This document shows, piece by piece, positions 23,590-35,059 of a stretch of DNA of 64,000 bases. The number at the start of each line of letters is the position of its first letter. The stretch's first letter is position 1. The notes under the pieces are model-generated. The model had not been told where the DNA came from. It was given only the letters and a program-made list of their open reading frames with translations, and did no database searches. The stretch is from Cristatella mucedo (lineage: Eukaryota; Bryozoa; Phylactolaemata; Cristatellidae), in NCBI GenBank assembly GCA_009760855.2, contig WPIO01000013.1, forward strand, positions 830,001-894,000, given 5' to 3'. The translations under genes were made by a program, and so were the position numbers.

Positions 23590-25420
23590 CAAATATATTC
23601 GAAAAATTCAAAATTCGAGACCCCATAAAGCCACATCTGAAAAACGCAAGCGTTGCGTCGCAACCTGCCTTAAAAAAATTTTATGAGGTTTCTGCAGATA
23701 AAGCTATTGCCATAAATAAGTTTAGTAAAAGTAGCTCGGCACCTGGAGATTCTATATATCTTCTCTTTGGCCTGAAAATTAGAGCTTTTAAGACTTCGCT
23801 TGATGAAGTGGTTGTTCTGAAATCTTTCAGCCATCACACGATCAATACTAAAACAAACGCCTGGATTGGACTCTGAGCTTCTAGCAAACTAGCGCTCCTT
23901 TTTTCCTGTTTGCACAGGATCCTCTAAAATAACGTCACGAAGCAGCTTTTGGGCAAATTGACAAGAATGAAATGTCAAATAAAAATTTTAGTCGGCATTC
24001 AAGCAAACCCAGTCCACTAAAACTGCACTCCTCCGTATGGCCAGTGACATCGTGAACAGCAACGTTAGTGCAAACGTCGTCGTCTGAGTCCTGCTTAATC
24101 TCTGTCAGCTGCGCTTGATACTATTGGTCCTAATATCCTACTTGAACACAGGAGAAAAACGCTCAGTCCGGTTGGTGGGGCGTGGCTTGAACTTCCGCGA
24201 TTGTGTTCAGTCAGTCTCGTGCTATGATCCAGTGTTAAAATTCAGCAGATTAAACCACTCAGTTACTTGAGCTACTGCGGAGCTCCACGTCGGTTGTCAT
24301 TTTTATGCCGGCTCATAGGATCGGCTATCAGCGTGCTATGGAAAACATGCATCGCATATGTCGTGTAAACCAACTGAATCAGCTGCATGGATTACCTGCC
24401 ATTCAGAAATTCAATCTTTGATTTTTGTGAACATTCTTTAGCTAAACAATGATAGAAACCAGCCTTCTACTCGCTGGACACCATAAGCATGAGTCTGGAC
24501 TTTAAGACTGTTTTCTAATTGGTGGTGCGGTCATGTGACCATCTAATTAAAATTGAAAGTTTGATTAAGAAGGCCACTTCCGCAGATATCCAATATGTTA
24601 GATCCATATCAAAGAGCAGATACTTCATTTGCGGTGGCTAACTACGATCTTACTAGCTCCCTAATTCTGGCTGGGCTAAAATACTGTAATTTGATTTGGC
24701 TTGGCTACCGAAAAGCATCTGCAGCTTGGGATAAATATTGCTTCAATGCTGGTCAAGAAATATAAGGGTTACAGCCAAGTGTGTCTTTTACTTAAGGAGC
24801 TGCAATAGCTCCCAGTTAATCAACAGATACAGAGAAAAGTTCTTACTCTTACCCACAAGGTTCTCCGTCGCTTCGCTCCAATAGCTGAACTGCAGTACCA
24901 ATTTCTGCCTCTCGTGCCCTCAGTTTTTCAATGGGTGATAGATTAGCTGTTCATTCCTTCCCTTGAAGCTGTTAGCGACAGTATATTCTGCAGTGAAGAC
25001 CCTAAACTTTCAAATTAGTTCTTACACAGTGACAGTTTCTGCCACCCTTGTTTGGCCCAGTGGTTGAAAAGGCGGGCACCTTTGGGTGCTAGCCTTTTAT
25101 GACCGAGGTCAAGATGAATGCATTTGATGACCAAGGTCGGGGGGGGGGTGATCGCCTGGATAGAGATTGAGGTCTCTTAGGGCGCTATATACATAAATTA
25201 AATATTGTGTATTGATTTATATTTCTCTCTTTATGTCAACTGCGGCACACCTTTTCAGCCGTGCTGAGAGTCTACTTCATAGCCACTTACTTCCTCGACT
25301 GTTCTCCTGACGCTGCTATGCTGCTCACTTACTTTTTGGTGTACGAAATCAAATCTATTTGGCTTCTATAGGCATAGTAAAGCCGCTTAATCATTGACTG
25401 CGCTATAGAAACTCTCTAGC
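23590..25420 (+). mobile_element. LINE-B copy, RT domain, strongly decayed
   Basis: Nucleotide similarity follows the LINE-B order: the CCCCATAAAGCC block, then the RT fingers (GTCGGCATTCAAGCAAACCC near 23990). Palm motif A is decayed (CTCTGTCAGCTGCGCTTGAT near 24105). The thumb lies near 24640-24720 and the C-terminus (ATAGCTGAACTGCAGTACCA) near 24880. The 3' UTR runs to about 25420. No frame longer than a few dozen codons survives. An S1 copy interrupts it at 25047-25205. Confidence 0.75.
25047..25205 (+). mobile_element. SINE S1 copy nested in LINE-B
   Basis: Head CTTGTTTGGCCCAGTGGTT, scrambled B-box region with a run of nine G, then the tail GATAGAGATTGAGGTCTCTT and GGGCGCTATATACATAAATT. 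LINE-B 3' sequence resumes after it. Confidence 0.8.
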
Positions 25421-25429
25421 TTAATATCA

Positions 25430-26395
25430 TCTTAAATTTGTTAGAAATTTTAAATTAGAGACGAAAATATACACATATATCCATTGTCTTCAGTTTCTAC
25501 GAGAAGTCTCGGTCTCTCACTTCATATGACCTTCCACAAGGGACCGTATCAGTTTCAAAGTCAAGACTGGAGCCTGCTTTCACTGGCATTCTATTATGAA
25601 AAGTTGAGCGTGATCATTTGAGGATATATGTCACGCTCAAGTTTGCCTGTGCTATATTTTCTACTGTAATTCGCTGCTTGCATGTCTTCGGGCGTGTGCA
25701 ATGAGATACTTACAGATGATGATGCGAAATGCTGCAGTTAGGCTCATTAGCCGTGAAATTCACACACTGCCACGAAACGCACTCTGTCCAACTGGCATTG
25801 ACTCCTCTTCAAGCAAGGAGTCTCCTTCAAGGTCATGTCACTTTCAGTGGCAAAAAAGCACATTTAGTCCACTCTTCCCGACCTCGGCACTGTTGGAAAG
25901 GCACAGAGGCCACGAGCAATTGAAATTGTGAGTTTCGCTGTGAAGGATATTGACTCAACCCTGCTGCATAGAGGACCAATAAAGGACTCTACTGAAAAGC
26001 AACCTTTGAGGAGCTATTTTGAGTGTTATAAATTTTGTTACCCCCCCCCCCCATAAACTTATAGGCGCAACGGTGCATAGATTCTGGCTGCTTCAGAGGG
26101 AGCCTTTTTTCCCTTTTTCTTTGGTTGTGCTGAAATGCAGGCCCTTCAGTGTGCCGTCTGTCTGCAAGCTGAGTCGGTTTCTAGAGGATCTATAATTTTT
26201 TTTTAAAGAGAGTGATCATATTATTAGAGGGGCTAAAAGCAGCGATTGCTTTTAGAAAAATCGAATAAAGCTTCGCGTTTACACGCTTTCGAAAAGTCAC
26301 TCAAAATTGGGATCATGCATTCAATTTTCTATTAGGTACATGTCTAAAGATGTGAATGCAGGCTCTAAATGTAGAGCATCTGAAATGACTATCAA
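25430..26395. other. unique sequence
   Basis: Overlapping plus-strand frames of 64-76 codons at 25701-25931 show no domain. A run of 12 C lies at 26041-26052. Otherwise nothing is recognised. Confidence 0.4.
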
Positions 26396-26469
26396 GTAAT
26401 AATAATAACAATGATAATTTATTTGTATAACACCCTCAAAGAACTTAATCTCTATCTAGGCACTTTACA

Positions 26470-27231
26470 TAATTCGGTCTTGTTTAGATAAAGATACCAC
26501 GTCTTGTCACGTTCATGCATTCGTGACATCCCGTCTCGACTTCTGCAACTCACTGCTTACTGGCCTACCAGCATGTGCGATCAGGCGATTGCAGCTTGTG
26601 CAAATCTCTGCAGCTAGGCTTGTCTGTCGTGAGCGTCGCAGTTGCCACATTACTCCACTTCTCGCCGACCTGCACTGGCTACCAGTCAAGCAACGGATTG
26701 ACTTCAAGGTTTTGTCGCACACTTTTAGGTCGCTTCATTCTATGGCTCCAGCCTATCTGTCAGATATACTACCCCATCAGGCCAAGCATCGTACCACCCG
26801 CTTTTCGGAATCCAACAGTCTAGAAATACCTCATACAAACCTTAAATCCTTTGGAGACCGTGCATTTAGTTCATATGCTCCCAAAGCCTGGAACTCCCTC
26901 CCGACCTGCGTCAAAACATCCTCTGACCTGACCACATTTAAAAGGAACCTAAAAACACACCTATTTAGGACAGCATTTAGTGGGTCCCTGTGATTCGTCT
27001 TTGATGTGGTTATGCGTGCTGACACTGTGCATGCTGCCACTAACCACATTTGCATGCTGACCCTGTGCATGTCACCCATAACCATATTATTCATTTCGTT
27101 TGTTTTTCAAGCATGATTTTACTTACCATTCAATTGCATTTCACTTTACAGCAAATGTAAAGCGCTTAGAGAGAGATTAAGTTCTCTGAGGGTGCTTTAT
27201 CAAGTGAATTATTATTATTATTATTATTATG
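26470..27231 (+). mobile_element. LINE-A, best-preserved 3' half, nested
   Basis: An uninterrupted 156-codon frame (26523-26993) covers the RT thumb and C-terminus: SRLDFCNSLLTGLPACAIR, CHITPLLADLHWLPVKQRI, HSMAPAYLSDILPHQ, AFSSYAPKAWNSLPTCVK and a basic end TFKRNLKTHLFRTAF. The 3' UTR carries the repeated landmark TTTGCATGCTGACCCTGTGC. The terminal hairpin and TTA repeat end at 27231. Low decay marks it as the youngest LINE-A in the window. It interrupts an older minus-strand LINE-A at the base of that element's own 3' hairpin. Confidence 0.95.
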
Positions 27232-29424
27232 CTGCAAAGGAAGCATGGTCGAATGGTAGTGGTAGCACGCTCAATGGCAACAAGCATAAAACACGTAGAG
27301 GGAATATGCACAAGGTCAGAATTTAAATATGGTTACTGGCAGTATGCAGTGTCGGCATGTACAAGCACATAAAAGATGATTTACATTAACCCACTTAATG
27401 CTGAGATAATTACGTGCTTTTAGCTTGTTCCAAATTTTGACAGGTCAGGGGATGTCGTGGTGCTAGTCGGAAGAGTGAGCTCCAGGCTTTGGGATGAGTA
27501 TGCGAACTAACGGCATGGTCTCCAAAGAATCTGAGGTTCGCCCGAGGTTGTAGCTAAACAATTTCATTCAGAAAAGCGGGTTGTACGATACTTTTAGCCT
27601 GATGGGAGACTAAATCTGATAGATCGTCTGGAGCCAAACAATGAATGGACCTAAAAGTGAGCGACAAAACCTTGAATTCGATGCGTTGCTTGACTGGAAG
27701 CCATCGTAGGTCAGCAAGAAGTGGTGTGTTGTGGCAACTACGGCACTTCCAACGACAGGTCGAGCTGCAGAGTTTGGTACCAACTGTAAGCGCCTGAATG
27801 CACAGACGGGATGTCAAAAATGCTAGGACCACTTTAGATGTATTATCCCTGTCTAAACAAGCCCAAATTTTAGCAATGCTATGTAGCTGAAAGTAGGCAG
27901 ACATTATTGTGGAGCTGATATGGTTGTCTAACGAAAGGTCACTTTGGAACATGGCACATAGAGTTCGTGCAAATTCAACAGGAGATATGCTGGCAGAGCC
28001 GATTTTGAGCGTTGGCCTTTCCAATTTCTGATTCACACTTGGTTTGCCCATAACTAGTAAGTTAGTTTTATCATCATTTAATTTAAGAAAATTTTCTGCC
28101 ATCCATGTGCGGATGTCATCAATACATGCAGCAAGAGAGTTGAGAGAATTCGAGGTGTTTTAAGGCTGGGAAGGATCAAAGCAAAGGTGCAACTGAGTGT
28201 CATCCGCATAGAAGGGAAAGCATAGATTGTGCTTGGCAATCACATCGGCAAGAGGGAGAGTATAAAACGTGAAAAGAACCGGACCAAGCACAGAGCCCTG
28301 AGGTACCCCGTATTTCCGTGGTTCGTCGGATAATCTTTGTGTGTTCATGTCAATAATCTGTAGCCTCCAGCTAAGATATGACCTGAACCATTGCAGTGCA
28401 GTGCCAGTGATGCCAATGCGAGATGAAAAGTGCTCAAGAAAGACTCGGTTATCGATAGAGTCAAAATCTGCCGAAATTTCGAGCACAAAAAGCAAAGTGA
28501 CTCTCTCTAAGTCTGCAATAGGTCATGTACGCTCCAGGCAATGCTGACTCTGGAGTGATTAGCTCTAAAACCAGACTGGAACTTACTAGCTAGTTTTAAA
28601 GCTGTAATATATGAGTTCAGCTGGTCTGCCACGATTCGTTTGAATGTCTTTTTTATCAAAGGTAGAAGGGAGACTGGGTGGAAGTTCCTCAAGTTCTATT
28701 GGTCTAGTGCTGCTTGCTTGAGTAGTGGCATGACTACGGCCTTTTCGAAACGTGTTGGGACTTGACTTGAGGCTAATGACATATTTACGATATTTGTTAT
28801 GCATCGTAGCAGTAGATCTATGCAAAGTAGAAGCCGGACAGTGGGAATAGGGTCTGGAGGACTACTTGTCTTCTTTGATTGGGATTCGAACTTCAGGGTA
28901 TGATCACTCGCGGCCTCCTTGAATGTAAACATTGAGAAGCTACATCGAATTGGGGTACAGTAATCCAAAGGGGTCGCTGCCACCCTAGGGATGGACTCCC
29001 TGATCTTTTATGTCTTGTTGACAAAGGAGCGATCAGCTAGATCATCACAAGGATTACTAGGTAAGGAGCTAAGCTAAGTATGTTTAAGGTTGATCGTAGA
29101 CATCAGAATTATTGGATTGGGTATCAGTGATTTTGGATTGTGTATCTGTGATTCAACAATGTTTTTTATAGAAGCTAGACTTGGCCTTTGCTTGGATTGA
29201 TTGGTACAATCTATAGCAGTCCTCGTTTGCCTGTCGATGGAGAGTCGGTCCTGATATTGTGTATGCTTTTTCAAGATTGCGCTTAGTAGACTTAGTTTAA
29301 TGTCTGAGGTAAACCATACGCCATCCGGGCGAGGGCGGACAGTGAGCCTGCAAACTCGTAGAGAATGTCAGCTAGTGACCTGTTGTAGCATTCTACCAAC
29401 GATGACAGGTCGGAAGAGGGATTG

Positions 29425-29918
29425 AGCAGCATTGGCGAAGCAGAAATATGCCACGGCTTGGCTCCTTCCTATCTAGCTGAACTGCTGCACAAGTTTCAGC
29501 CTCTTTGCGCCCTCAGGTCATGTATGGACAATAAATTAGCTGTTCCATTTCTCCAAATTAGCTGTTCCATTTCTCCGCTTAAAGACCGTTGGCGACAGAG
29601 CTCTGCAGGTCCAAGACTGTGTGGAACTCGCTTCCACAATTCTTACGCAACGACAAATACTCTCCTGCTTCCGACTATGACTCATCCTTCTCAGTGGTCC
29701 TGAGCTTCTACTTCCATGCTACTCACTACCTCAGCTGCTCTCCTGACAGTGCTATGCTTCCCACTTTCTCTCTGTTGCGTGAGACGAAGTCTGTTGGCTA
29801 CCGAATGCGTAGCGAAAGCCTCTTAGGCTGTGAGTGCGCTATGCAAAATTCTCCTGCGTAACACCCAAATAGTCTTTATGGCTTTGTGGAGTTACAGGCG
29901 GAGATACATTAGATATTA
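29425..29918 (+). mobile_element. LINE-B 3' end nested in LINE-A
   Basis: RT C-terminus (HGLAPSYLAELLHKFQPL from about 29450, then RLCGTRFHN-type residues in a shifted frame) and full 3' UTR ending CTTTGTGGAGTTACAGGCGG. It splits the host LINE-A between endonuclease and EN-RT linker. A 22-bp exact tandem duplication (29533-29554 and 29555-29576) lies inside. Confidence 0.9.
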
Positions 29919-30401
29919 TCGCGCCGACTGCACCGATGTCAAGGAACTTGAAGTTTCACGATTCACGTGCGACTAAACGATGAGGAGGAGCAGGGCACAC
30001 ACTTTGGACTGATTGAGATCCGCATTTAGCATAATTTTCAATAATAGATGATGATAGCATGCTCTTTTAGAAGAAAATGTGGTCGAGTGTGTGACCCAAG
30101 ATGAGTGTAGGGTCGTGCACACGAGCCACAAGACAAAATGAGTCAGTCACGGTACAAAATTCGGTGCTGAAGGCATCAGATAAGTTATCAAAATGAATAT
30201 TTAAATCTTCCTTAACGAAGGAAGATCAATTAATTTCTTGCACATTGAATCTAAATTTGATTAGAGAAATCTGAGATGATAGATTACTTGATACCTGGGG
30301 GGATAGACTGCTCCTACCATGGGTAGCTCGTTGTCGGATGAAATCAAAACCTTAGATTTCGAATGACTGCTTCGAGGGAACCAAAAACCGCTTGAAATTG
30401 A

Positions 30402-30565
30402 ATGATAATATAATAATAATATATAATAGTATAGTTCATTTGTATAGCGCCCCAAGAGAACTGAATCTCTATTCAGGCGCTTCACATATGCCTCGGGGCT
30501 CGAGCCCACGACCTCAGCCAGGCCTTGATCGGGGCGAGCACCTTAACCGCTGGACCAAACCAGCT
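30402..30565 (-). mobile_element. SINE S1 copy nested in LINE-A
   Basis: Complete minus-strand S1: AT-rich tail at 30402-30440, LINE-A-type hairpin, B-box region GTCGTGGGCTCGAGCCCC, and head GGTTTGGTCCAGCGGTTAAG ending at about 30565. It interrupts the LINE-A endonuclease between GSEVAVITS and the following segment. A GCTTG string on both sides may be a remnant of the target duplication. Confidence 0.92.
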
Positions 30566-30786
30566 CGAGCTTGTGATAACTGCGACTTCACTACCAGGTC
30601 ACTTGATTTGGATTTCGGTGTGCGGCTCCTTTTTGGAGCTCCCTTACTGACTCGGCCACTTGAGAGATGATTACAGCCTTTCAAAATTATTCTGCTAGGG
30701 AAAAGCCTAGTATTTGCCTATAAAAAATCAGCTCTTCGACTCTTGAAGGAGCAACAGCCTTCATCTTCACCCACCCTGCGATCCTG

Positions 30787-30975
30787 GTGAGCCGTGATGG
30801 CACACTAGGTAAGGCTTTGTCTTTTACGACCTCGGGACCGAGGTCGTGGGTTCGACTCCTGCGGTCAGCGATCCTTTATCGCTGTTGCAAGCGGTGTTGA
30901 TAGCCGTAAAGGCCCTTTTGTCGCTGTACAAAAGAGGCTGTTTAATCGGCTAGGATTTATTTATTTATTATTTAT
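30787..30975 (+). mobile_element. SINE S2, best-preserved copy
   Basis: Complete S2. The head GTGAGCCGTGATGGCACACT has an A-box region (TGGCACACTAGG), and the perfect B box is GGTTCGACTCC at 30848-30858. The body GCAAGCGGTGTTGATAGCC follows, then the 3' motif GAGGCTGTTTAATCGGCTA and an (ATTT)n tail to about 30975. The two boxes are consistent with a tRNA-derived RNA polymerase III promoter. It starts right beside the 5' limit of the long LINE-A. Confidence 0.93.
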
Positions 30976-31239
30976 CCTCGAATTCAGACTTATCGCTGCT
31001 GGTTGCTCTAACCTGACACTGTATTGCAGCCTCGTGGAAAATATTTTTCCTTCGCAATTTTTCAATTTTCTGGTACAGATTCTCTTTAATAAGTCACAAC
31101 GATGGCTTCCGTTAATGGTTTACATATAGGTTAATTATGGAAACTGTGGGAAGTGTTACGAAGGAGCTGTTGTGTCTTCTGAACTAAAGTCCTTTGTCGC
31201 AAAAAAGAACGTATAATAATTATTACAAAAATGAGACAT

Positions 31240-31440
31240 TTTATTGTTTGCATGCTGACCCTGTGCTGACCCTTTGCTTTACTTGCATGCTGATCCTGTG
31301 CATGCCACCTCTAACCAAGTTATTCTTGTTGTTTACTGAGCATCCTACCACTAATCATTTGATCGTGCTTCCTTTGCAGCAAATTTAAAGTGCCTGGAAA
31401 GAGAGTTCTCTGAGGGCGCTATACAAAATTTATTATGATT
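31240..31440 (+). mobile_element. LINE-A 3' UTR fragment
   Basis: TTGCATGCTGACCCTGTGC occurs in a short local duplication, then CCACTAATCATTTGATCGTGC, GCAGCAAATTTAAAGTGCC and the hairpin. No coding region is attached. Confidence 0.85.
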
Positions 31441-31485
31441 TCGCCCTTAGAGAATTAGAGCTCCTTCTGGGCTCTTTGCATAATG
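31441..31485 (-). mobile_element. LINE-A 3' hairpin in opposite orientation
   Basis: TCGCCCTTAGAGAATTAGAG then CTCCTTCTGGGCTCTTTGCA is the minus-strand hairpin, lying tail-to-tail with the preceding plus copy. As at 26.4 kb, this could be the end of an older minus copy entered by the plus copy. Confidence 0.6.
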
Positions 31486-31489
31486 GTGC

Positions 31490-33433
31490 TGCTTTGTAGA
31501 TGCCAAATACAAGTGAAGCTGCTGCCTCGAGGCACGGCTATTCAGTCACAGATGTTACTTCAGATATGCAAACAATAGCAGAGTATCAATAAAGAGCTCG
31601 CAGCTTAATAGCGAGATTTAATTGCATCAGCCTTAGCGTACAACTTTCTTCAAACCCTAAAGTACAGCTGACTCACTATTAAATACGATGTAACCTGCTC
31701 TTATAGGCTTTTACTCAGGAGCAGCTCATAATCTCTAGTTTGGCTGATAAAATGTTCAGCGTTTTCCTGCCCCATCTTAAATTAAGACCATCCTCGTCTG
31801 AGATTATTACCAAAACTGGACATTACCAAACACGGGATGTGTCAGTTTATTTTTGGCTTCACCACCTCATTTAGCTCAAACATGTCAATTACTGCTAAGT
31901 ATGTTCAGACCCCTTCTTCTTAGCTGTGGCCTTAGGTGTCCTTTCTTCGTCTTTACCAGCGAAAACAAACAACGAGCAGGATTTTAATGCATTTTCTCAA
32001 CCCATGGCTTTTCAGACGTTCAGGTTGTCAGCACTTCAATAGGCAAGAGACGAGCCCATGCCTTTAGATTCAGCTCTGTCTCAGTAAGTGCACACAAAAT
32101 ATAGAGGAGCAAGTTTCCTTGCACTAAATCACGAGCGATTGTCTCTGTGACTTATCAGCTTCACCTCCTGGCATAGTCTCACCAATCAAGCTTTGTCAGC
32201 CTGACATTCTTTTAGACAGTACGTGGGGTATGAAGTGAAACATCCATCCAGCAGATCTCATGACATGCCCACACCGACTGGCAGATTTTTTACGAGAATC
32301 AGAAAAATTAAGCTATTGTGAATTTGAGCAGAAAGTCCTTTTCATTTGCATGACACGCCGATTCAGCAACCGTAGTGTGGTCAAATTCACGCGAAGTTAG
32401 TCGAGGTGCAACAGCGTGAAGATCCTGGTTTCGGACGCATCAATTCAAAACTCAGTTGAAGCATCGCAGATGAGGAGCAAGTTAGACGTTCTAGCTTAAT
32501 ATAATATACTCTGGCTTCCCAAGTAGTACATCGGTTTTCTCTATGTCGTGGCAAGGAGCCTCAGCCGGCACCTTCACCTGAGCTACAATATTCAACTAAT
32601 CGCTCATGACTTTTGTCTTGGCATCTTGACTTATCGGCTTGAAGTTCTGAACCTCAAATACGGCGCAAATAATAGATGCTACTGCTTAAAGATTAGGGGA
32701 AAATAAGTGAAGCTGGCGCCTCGAAGCACGGTTAATGAGTTGCAGACTCGTTTGTTTCTTAACTTATTGTTGTTGCTCGGTATGACGATAGCAGAAAAAG
32801 TAGCAGCAGTCAATCATTAACAATTATGAAGACATTTGTACTAAAGTCACAATAGATTTAAATCTTGCTTAAAGCACTGTATATATGTTGAAATAACGCC
32901 CACAACTTACTTAAAAATCTGTCTCAAATTCTTAAACTTCATCAATTTTCAAAGTTTTAAATTTTAGTTTCGTAATTCAAAGCGATAGGAGGACACAGGT
33001 GCACACAGGCAGCCAAATCACGAGCAAGAAACCTAAATTGCATCTGAATAGTCATCACTTCAGATGATTTCTTTCATACGGTCTAAACCACAGGTTAAAA
33101 ATGTTCTTTTTCCTCATTCTTGCACTAAGAGATTCGTGCAGGCCAAGCGAATACATCCCACGCTACACAGTCTACTTCTCAACCTGGTCGGTAAACAGGT
33201 TACAGTTGTTGTCTTGCAGTGTTGCAAGCTGACTGATTTGCACAAGATGGGGACTAGCAGGCCTGCGTATTTGTGGCTCTGATGATCTGACCTCAACCTA
33301 CTTTCGCCCTTCTCTTTGGCCCATCTTTAGACAGATTACCAGCCACAGCAGAGATTAAGGTTCCGAATTTCTTACAAGATGTCAAGATCATGCTCAACCA
33401 CTAGCCGATCACCTTATTGATGCATTTCAAGTT

Positions 33434-33437
<4 letters not shown>
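31490..33437. other. unique sequence
   Basis: No recognised repeat or gene. Short frames such as 33064-33282 (72 codons) show no domain. Confidence 0.4.

Positions 33438-33470
<33 letters not shown>
33438..33470. repeat. (AT)n microsatellite
   Basis: Uninterrupted TA run of just over 30 bases followed by TATGTATTATGTATTAT. Confidence 0.95.
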
Positions 33471-33472
<2 letters not shown>

Positions 33473-33799
33473 GTATTATGTATTATCTCCGTCTGTATGC
33501 AACTCTATAGGTATTGACTAGCTAACAGTGCTAAATAAGACTTAAGGTAAGCCTTGTGTACCGCACTAGCGAGTGAGTCTACCTTAACCTCACTTTTGAT
33601 GTCCGCGTTAAATTGGTTAGAAGAGGTCCCACTTTACTGCCGGCTAAATGAAAACTAAAGATATTTGCAGACTACGGCTCTAAGCAGCAGTAGAGTGAAG
33701 ACACATAAATCAGAAATGGCGTTTTAAATACAGTCAATGCGTCTCTACATACCAATCTATTAATTCCCGAAGTAAAAGCGCGGAAATGCATTGGAGAGT

Positions 33800-34435
33800 A
33801 TACCGCTCGAGTAGGAGCGGGCTGTACGATGCCTAGCCTGATTGGGAAGTAGTTCCGACAAGTAGGCTAGAGCAAGAGAAGGAAGGAACCTAAAGTGAGT
33901 GACCTTCAACCTTCGAGTCGATGCACTGCTTGACAGGGAGCCATTGCAGGTTAGCTAGAAGAGTCGTACTGTAGCAGCTGCAAATTTTGCTACAGAATGG
34001 CCTAGCTAAGCTGCTGAGTCTTTCAGTAAATGTGAGCATCCTATTGCATGAGACAGATCGTCCGCAAAAATTGAATTCCAGAAATCAATACGGAATGTCA
34101 CGAATTGCATGGACTAATTTAGATATGGTGTACCTATCCATGCAAGCCAGACCTTTTTCCATTTTGCGTATCTGAAAGTAGGCCTGATGTAGACGTCTCG
34201 AGAGAGGTCACTCTGAAAGAGTACATCTATGTTTCGTGAAGATAAAACAGGTGATATGCTAGTAAGACCAATTTTGAGGGATAGTTCCTCATATTTTTGC
34301 ATCGCACTAGGTTGACCCATAATTGTAAAGCTGGTTTTATCTTAATTCAATTTGAGAAAGTTGGGTGCCATCCAAGTCCGAATATCATCACTACATGCAG
34401 CAATGTAGCTGAGAAAATTTGCCGAAGCGAGTAGC
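33800..34435 (-). mobile_element. LINE-A internal fragment
   Basis: Minus-strand RT thumb and palm-connector: similarity to GTACGATGCTTAGCCTG, then the GTCGATGCACTGCTTGACAGG block and SRDVYIRPTFRYA near 34180. The LKIGLTSISPV block lies near 34270, and TWMAPNFLKLN-type residues lie near 34360. The 3' UTR and hairpin are absent, so this copy lost both ends. Confidence 0.8.
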
Positions 34436-34439
34436 TTTG

Positions 34440-35059
34440 CGGCAGCCGAAGAAGCTGTGTACTTACGGAAAGCTCCTGGTTGGACTGACTGGAATTTTTC
34501 TCGAAGAGAGAATATCATAACTGTAAAGAAGAAATATCATTTTACATATCCAGAACTGACTGACAGCATTCGACAGGTATGCAAATATGAGGAAATAGCT
34601 TCTTGGCAGCAAAATTTTTTCATTGTACATATATTCTTAGCAACACGTAGAATATTTTTCTTAGGATTAAGTTATTAATTCTTGAAAAGAAGAACCAGGT
34701 ATTGGCCTTTACCTTGACTTTGACCTTGCCCTTGTGGCAAATCTCTTTGCAAGCTAAAGAAATGGGTCAGGTCGCTCACTCACTTAAATTGGTTCTGCGG
34801 GTACTTGGTCAGCCCATCACTTCGCGGAGCCGACCGCATAGACCATTACTGGCCGTGCAGACACAATTAGCGGCACGGTTGCAGATCTGTGAAGCTAATT
34901 TACCCGCATCAGAGCTGCTGTCAATCACTTCAGATTTAGAGCTCGTTACTCGCCCAGATTCGCACTAATCAGCGGCTGAGAGAGTCGTCTTGTGTACTCT
35001 TGCATGCTTGCGTTTTATTGCTCGTCTAAAAATCGTACCTTGCTTTTCATTTAGTCTTG
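34440..35059. other. unique sequence with an 88-codon plus frame
   Basis: The frame 34702-34968 (MAFTLTLTLPLW...) begins in a short CCTTGACTTTGACCTTGCCCTT repeat and has no recognised domain. Confidence 0.3.

Larger units (their letters stand above)
26396..30780 (-). mobile_element. LINE-A, nearly full length, minus strand, with three nested insertions
   Basis: This is the most complete L2/CR1-like element in the window, roughly 2.9-3.0 kb without insertions. Read 5' to 3' on the minus strand: endonuclease from about 30780 (GSEVAVITS near 30570), endonuclease C-terminus (NLNIHFDNLSDAFSTEF and ILGHTLDHIFF near 30060-30210), EN-RT linker (SDLSSLVECYNRSLADIL near 29390), RT start (KKTSSPPDPIPTVRL near 28870), fingers, palm (FDSIDNRVFLEHFSSRIGI near 28450), GVPQGSVLGPVLF near 28290, catalytic box FPFYADDTQLHLCF near 28200, thumb (27554-28102) and 3' UTR. 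The hairpin and repeat are displaced to 26396-26469 by a plus-strand LINE-A insertion at 26470-27231. LINE-B at 29425-29918 and S1 at 30402-30565 also interrupt it. Catalytic residues survive, but frameshifts and stops make it a pseudogene. Confidence 0.92.

Noticed and set aside
26523-26993. Intact protein-coding gene (156-codon frame)
   Set aside because: It is the C-terminal part of a LINE reverse transcriptase with the palm and endonuclease missing.
30787-30860. Possible functional tRNA gene (A and B boxes)
   Set aside because: The same sequence recurs as the head of S2 elements, lacks a foldable acceptor stem and is followed by SINE body and tail.
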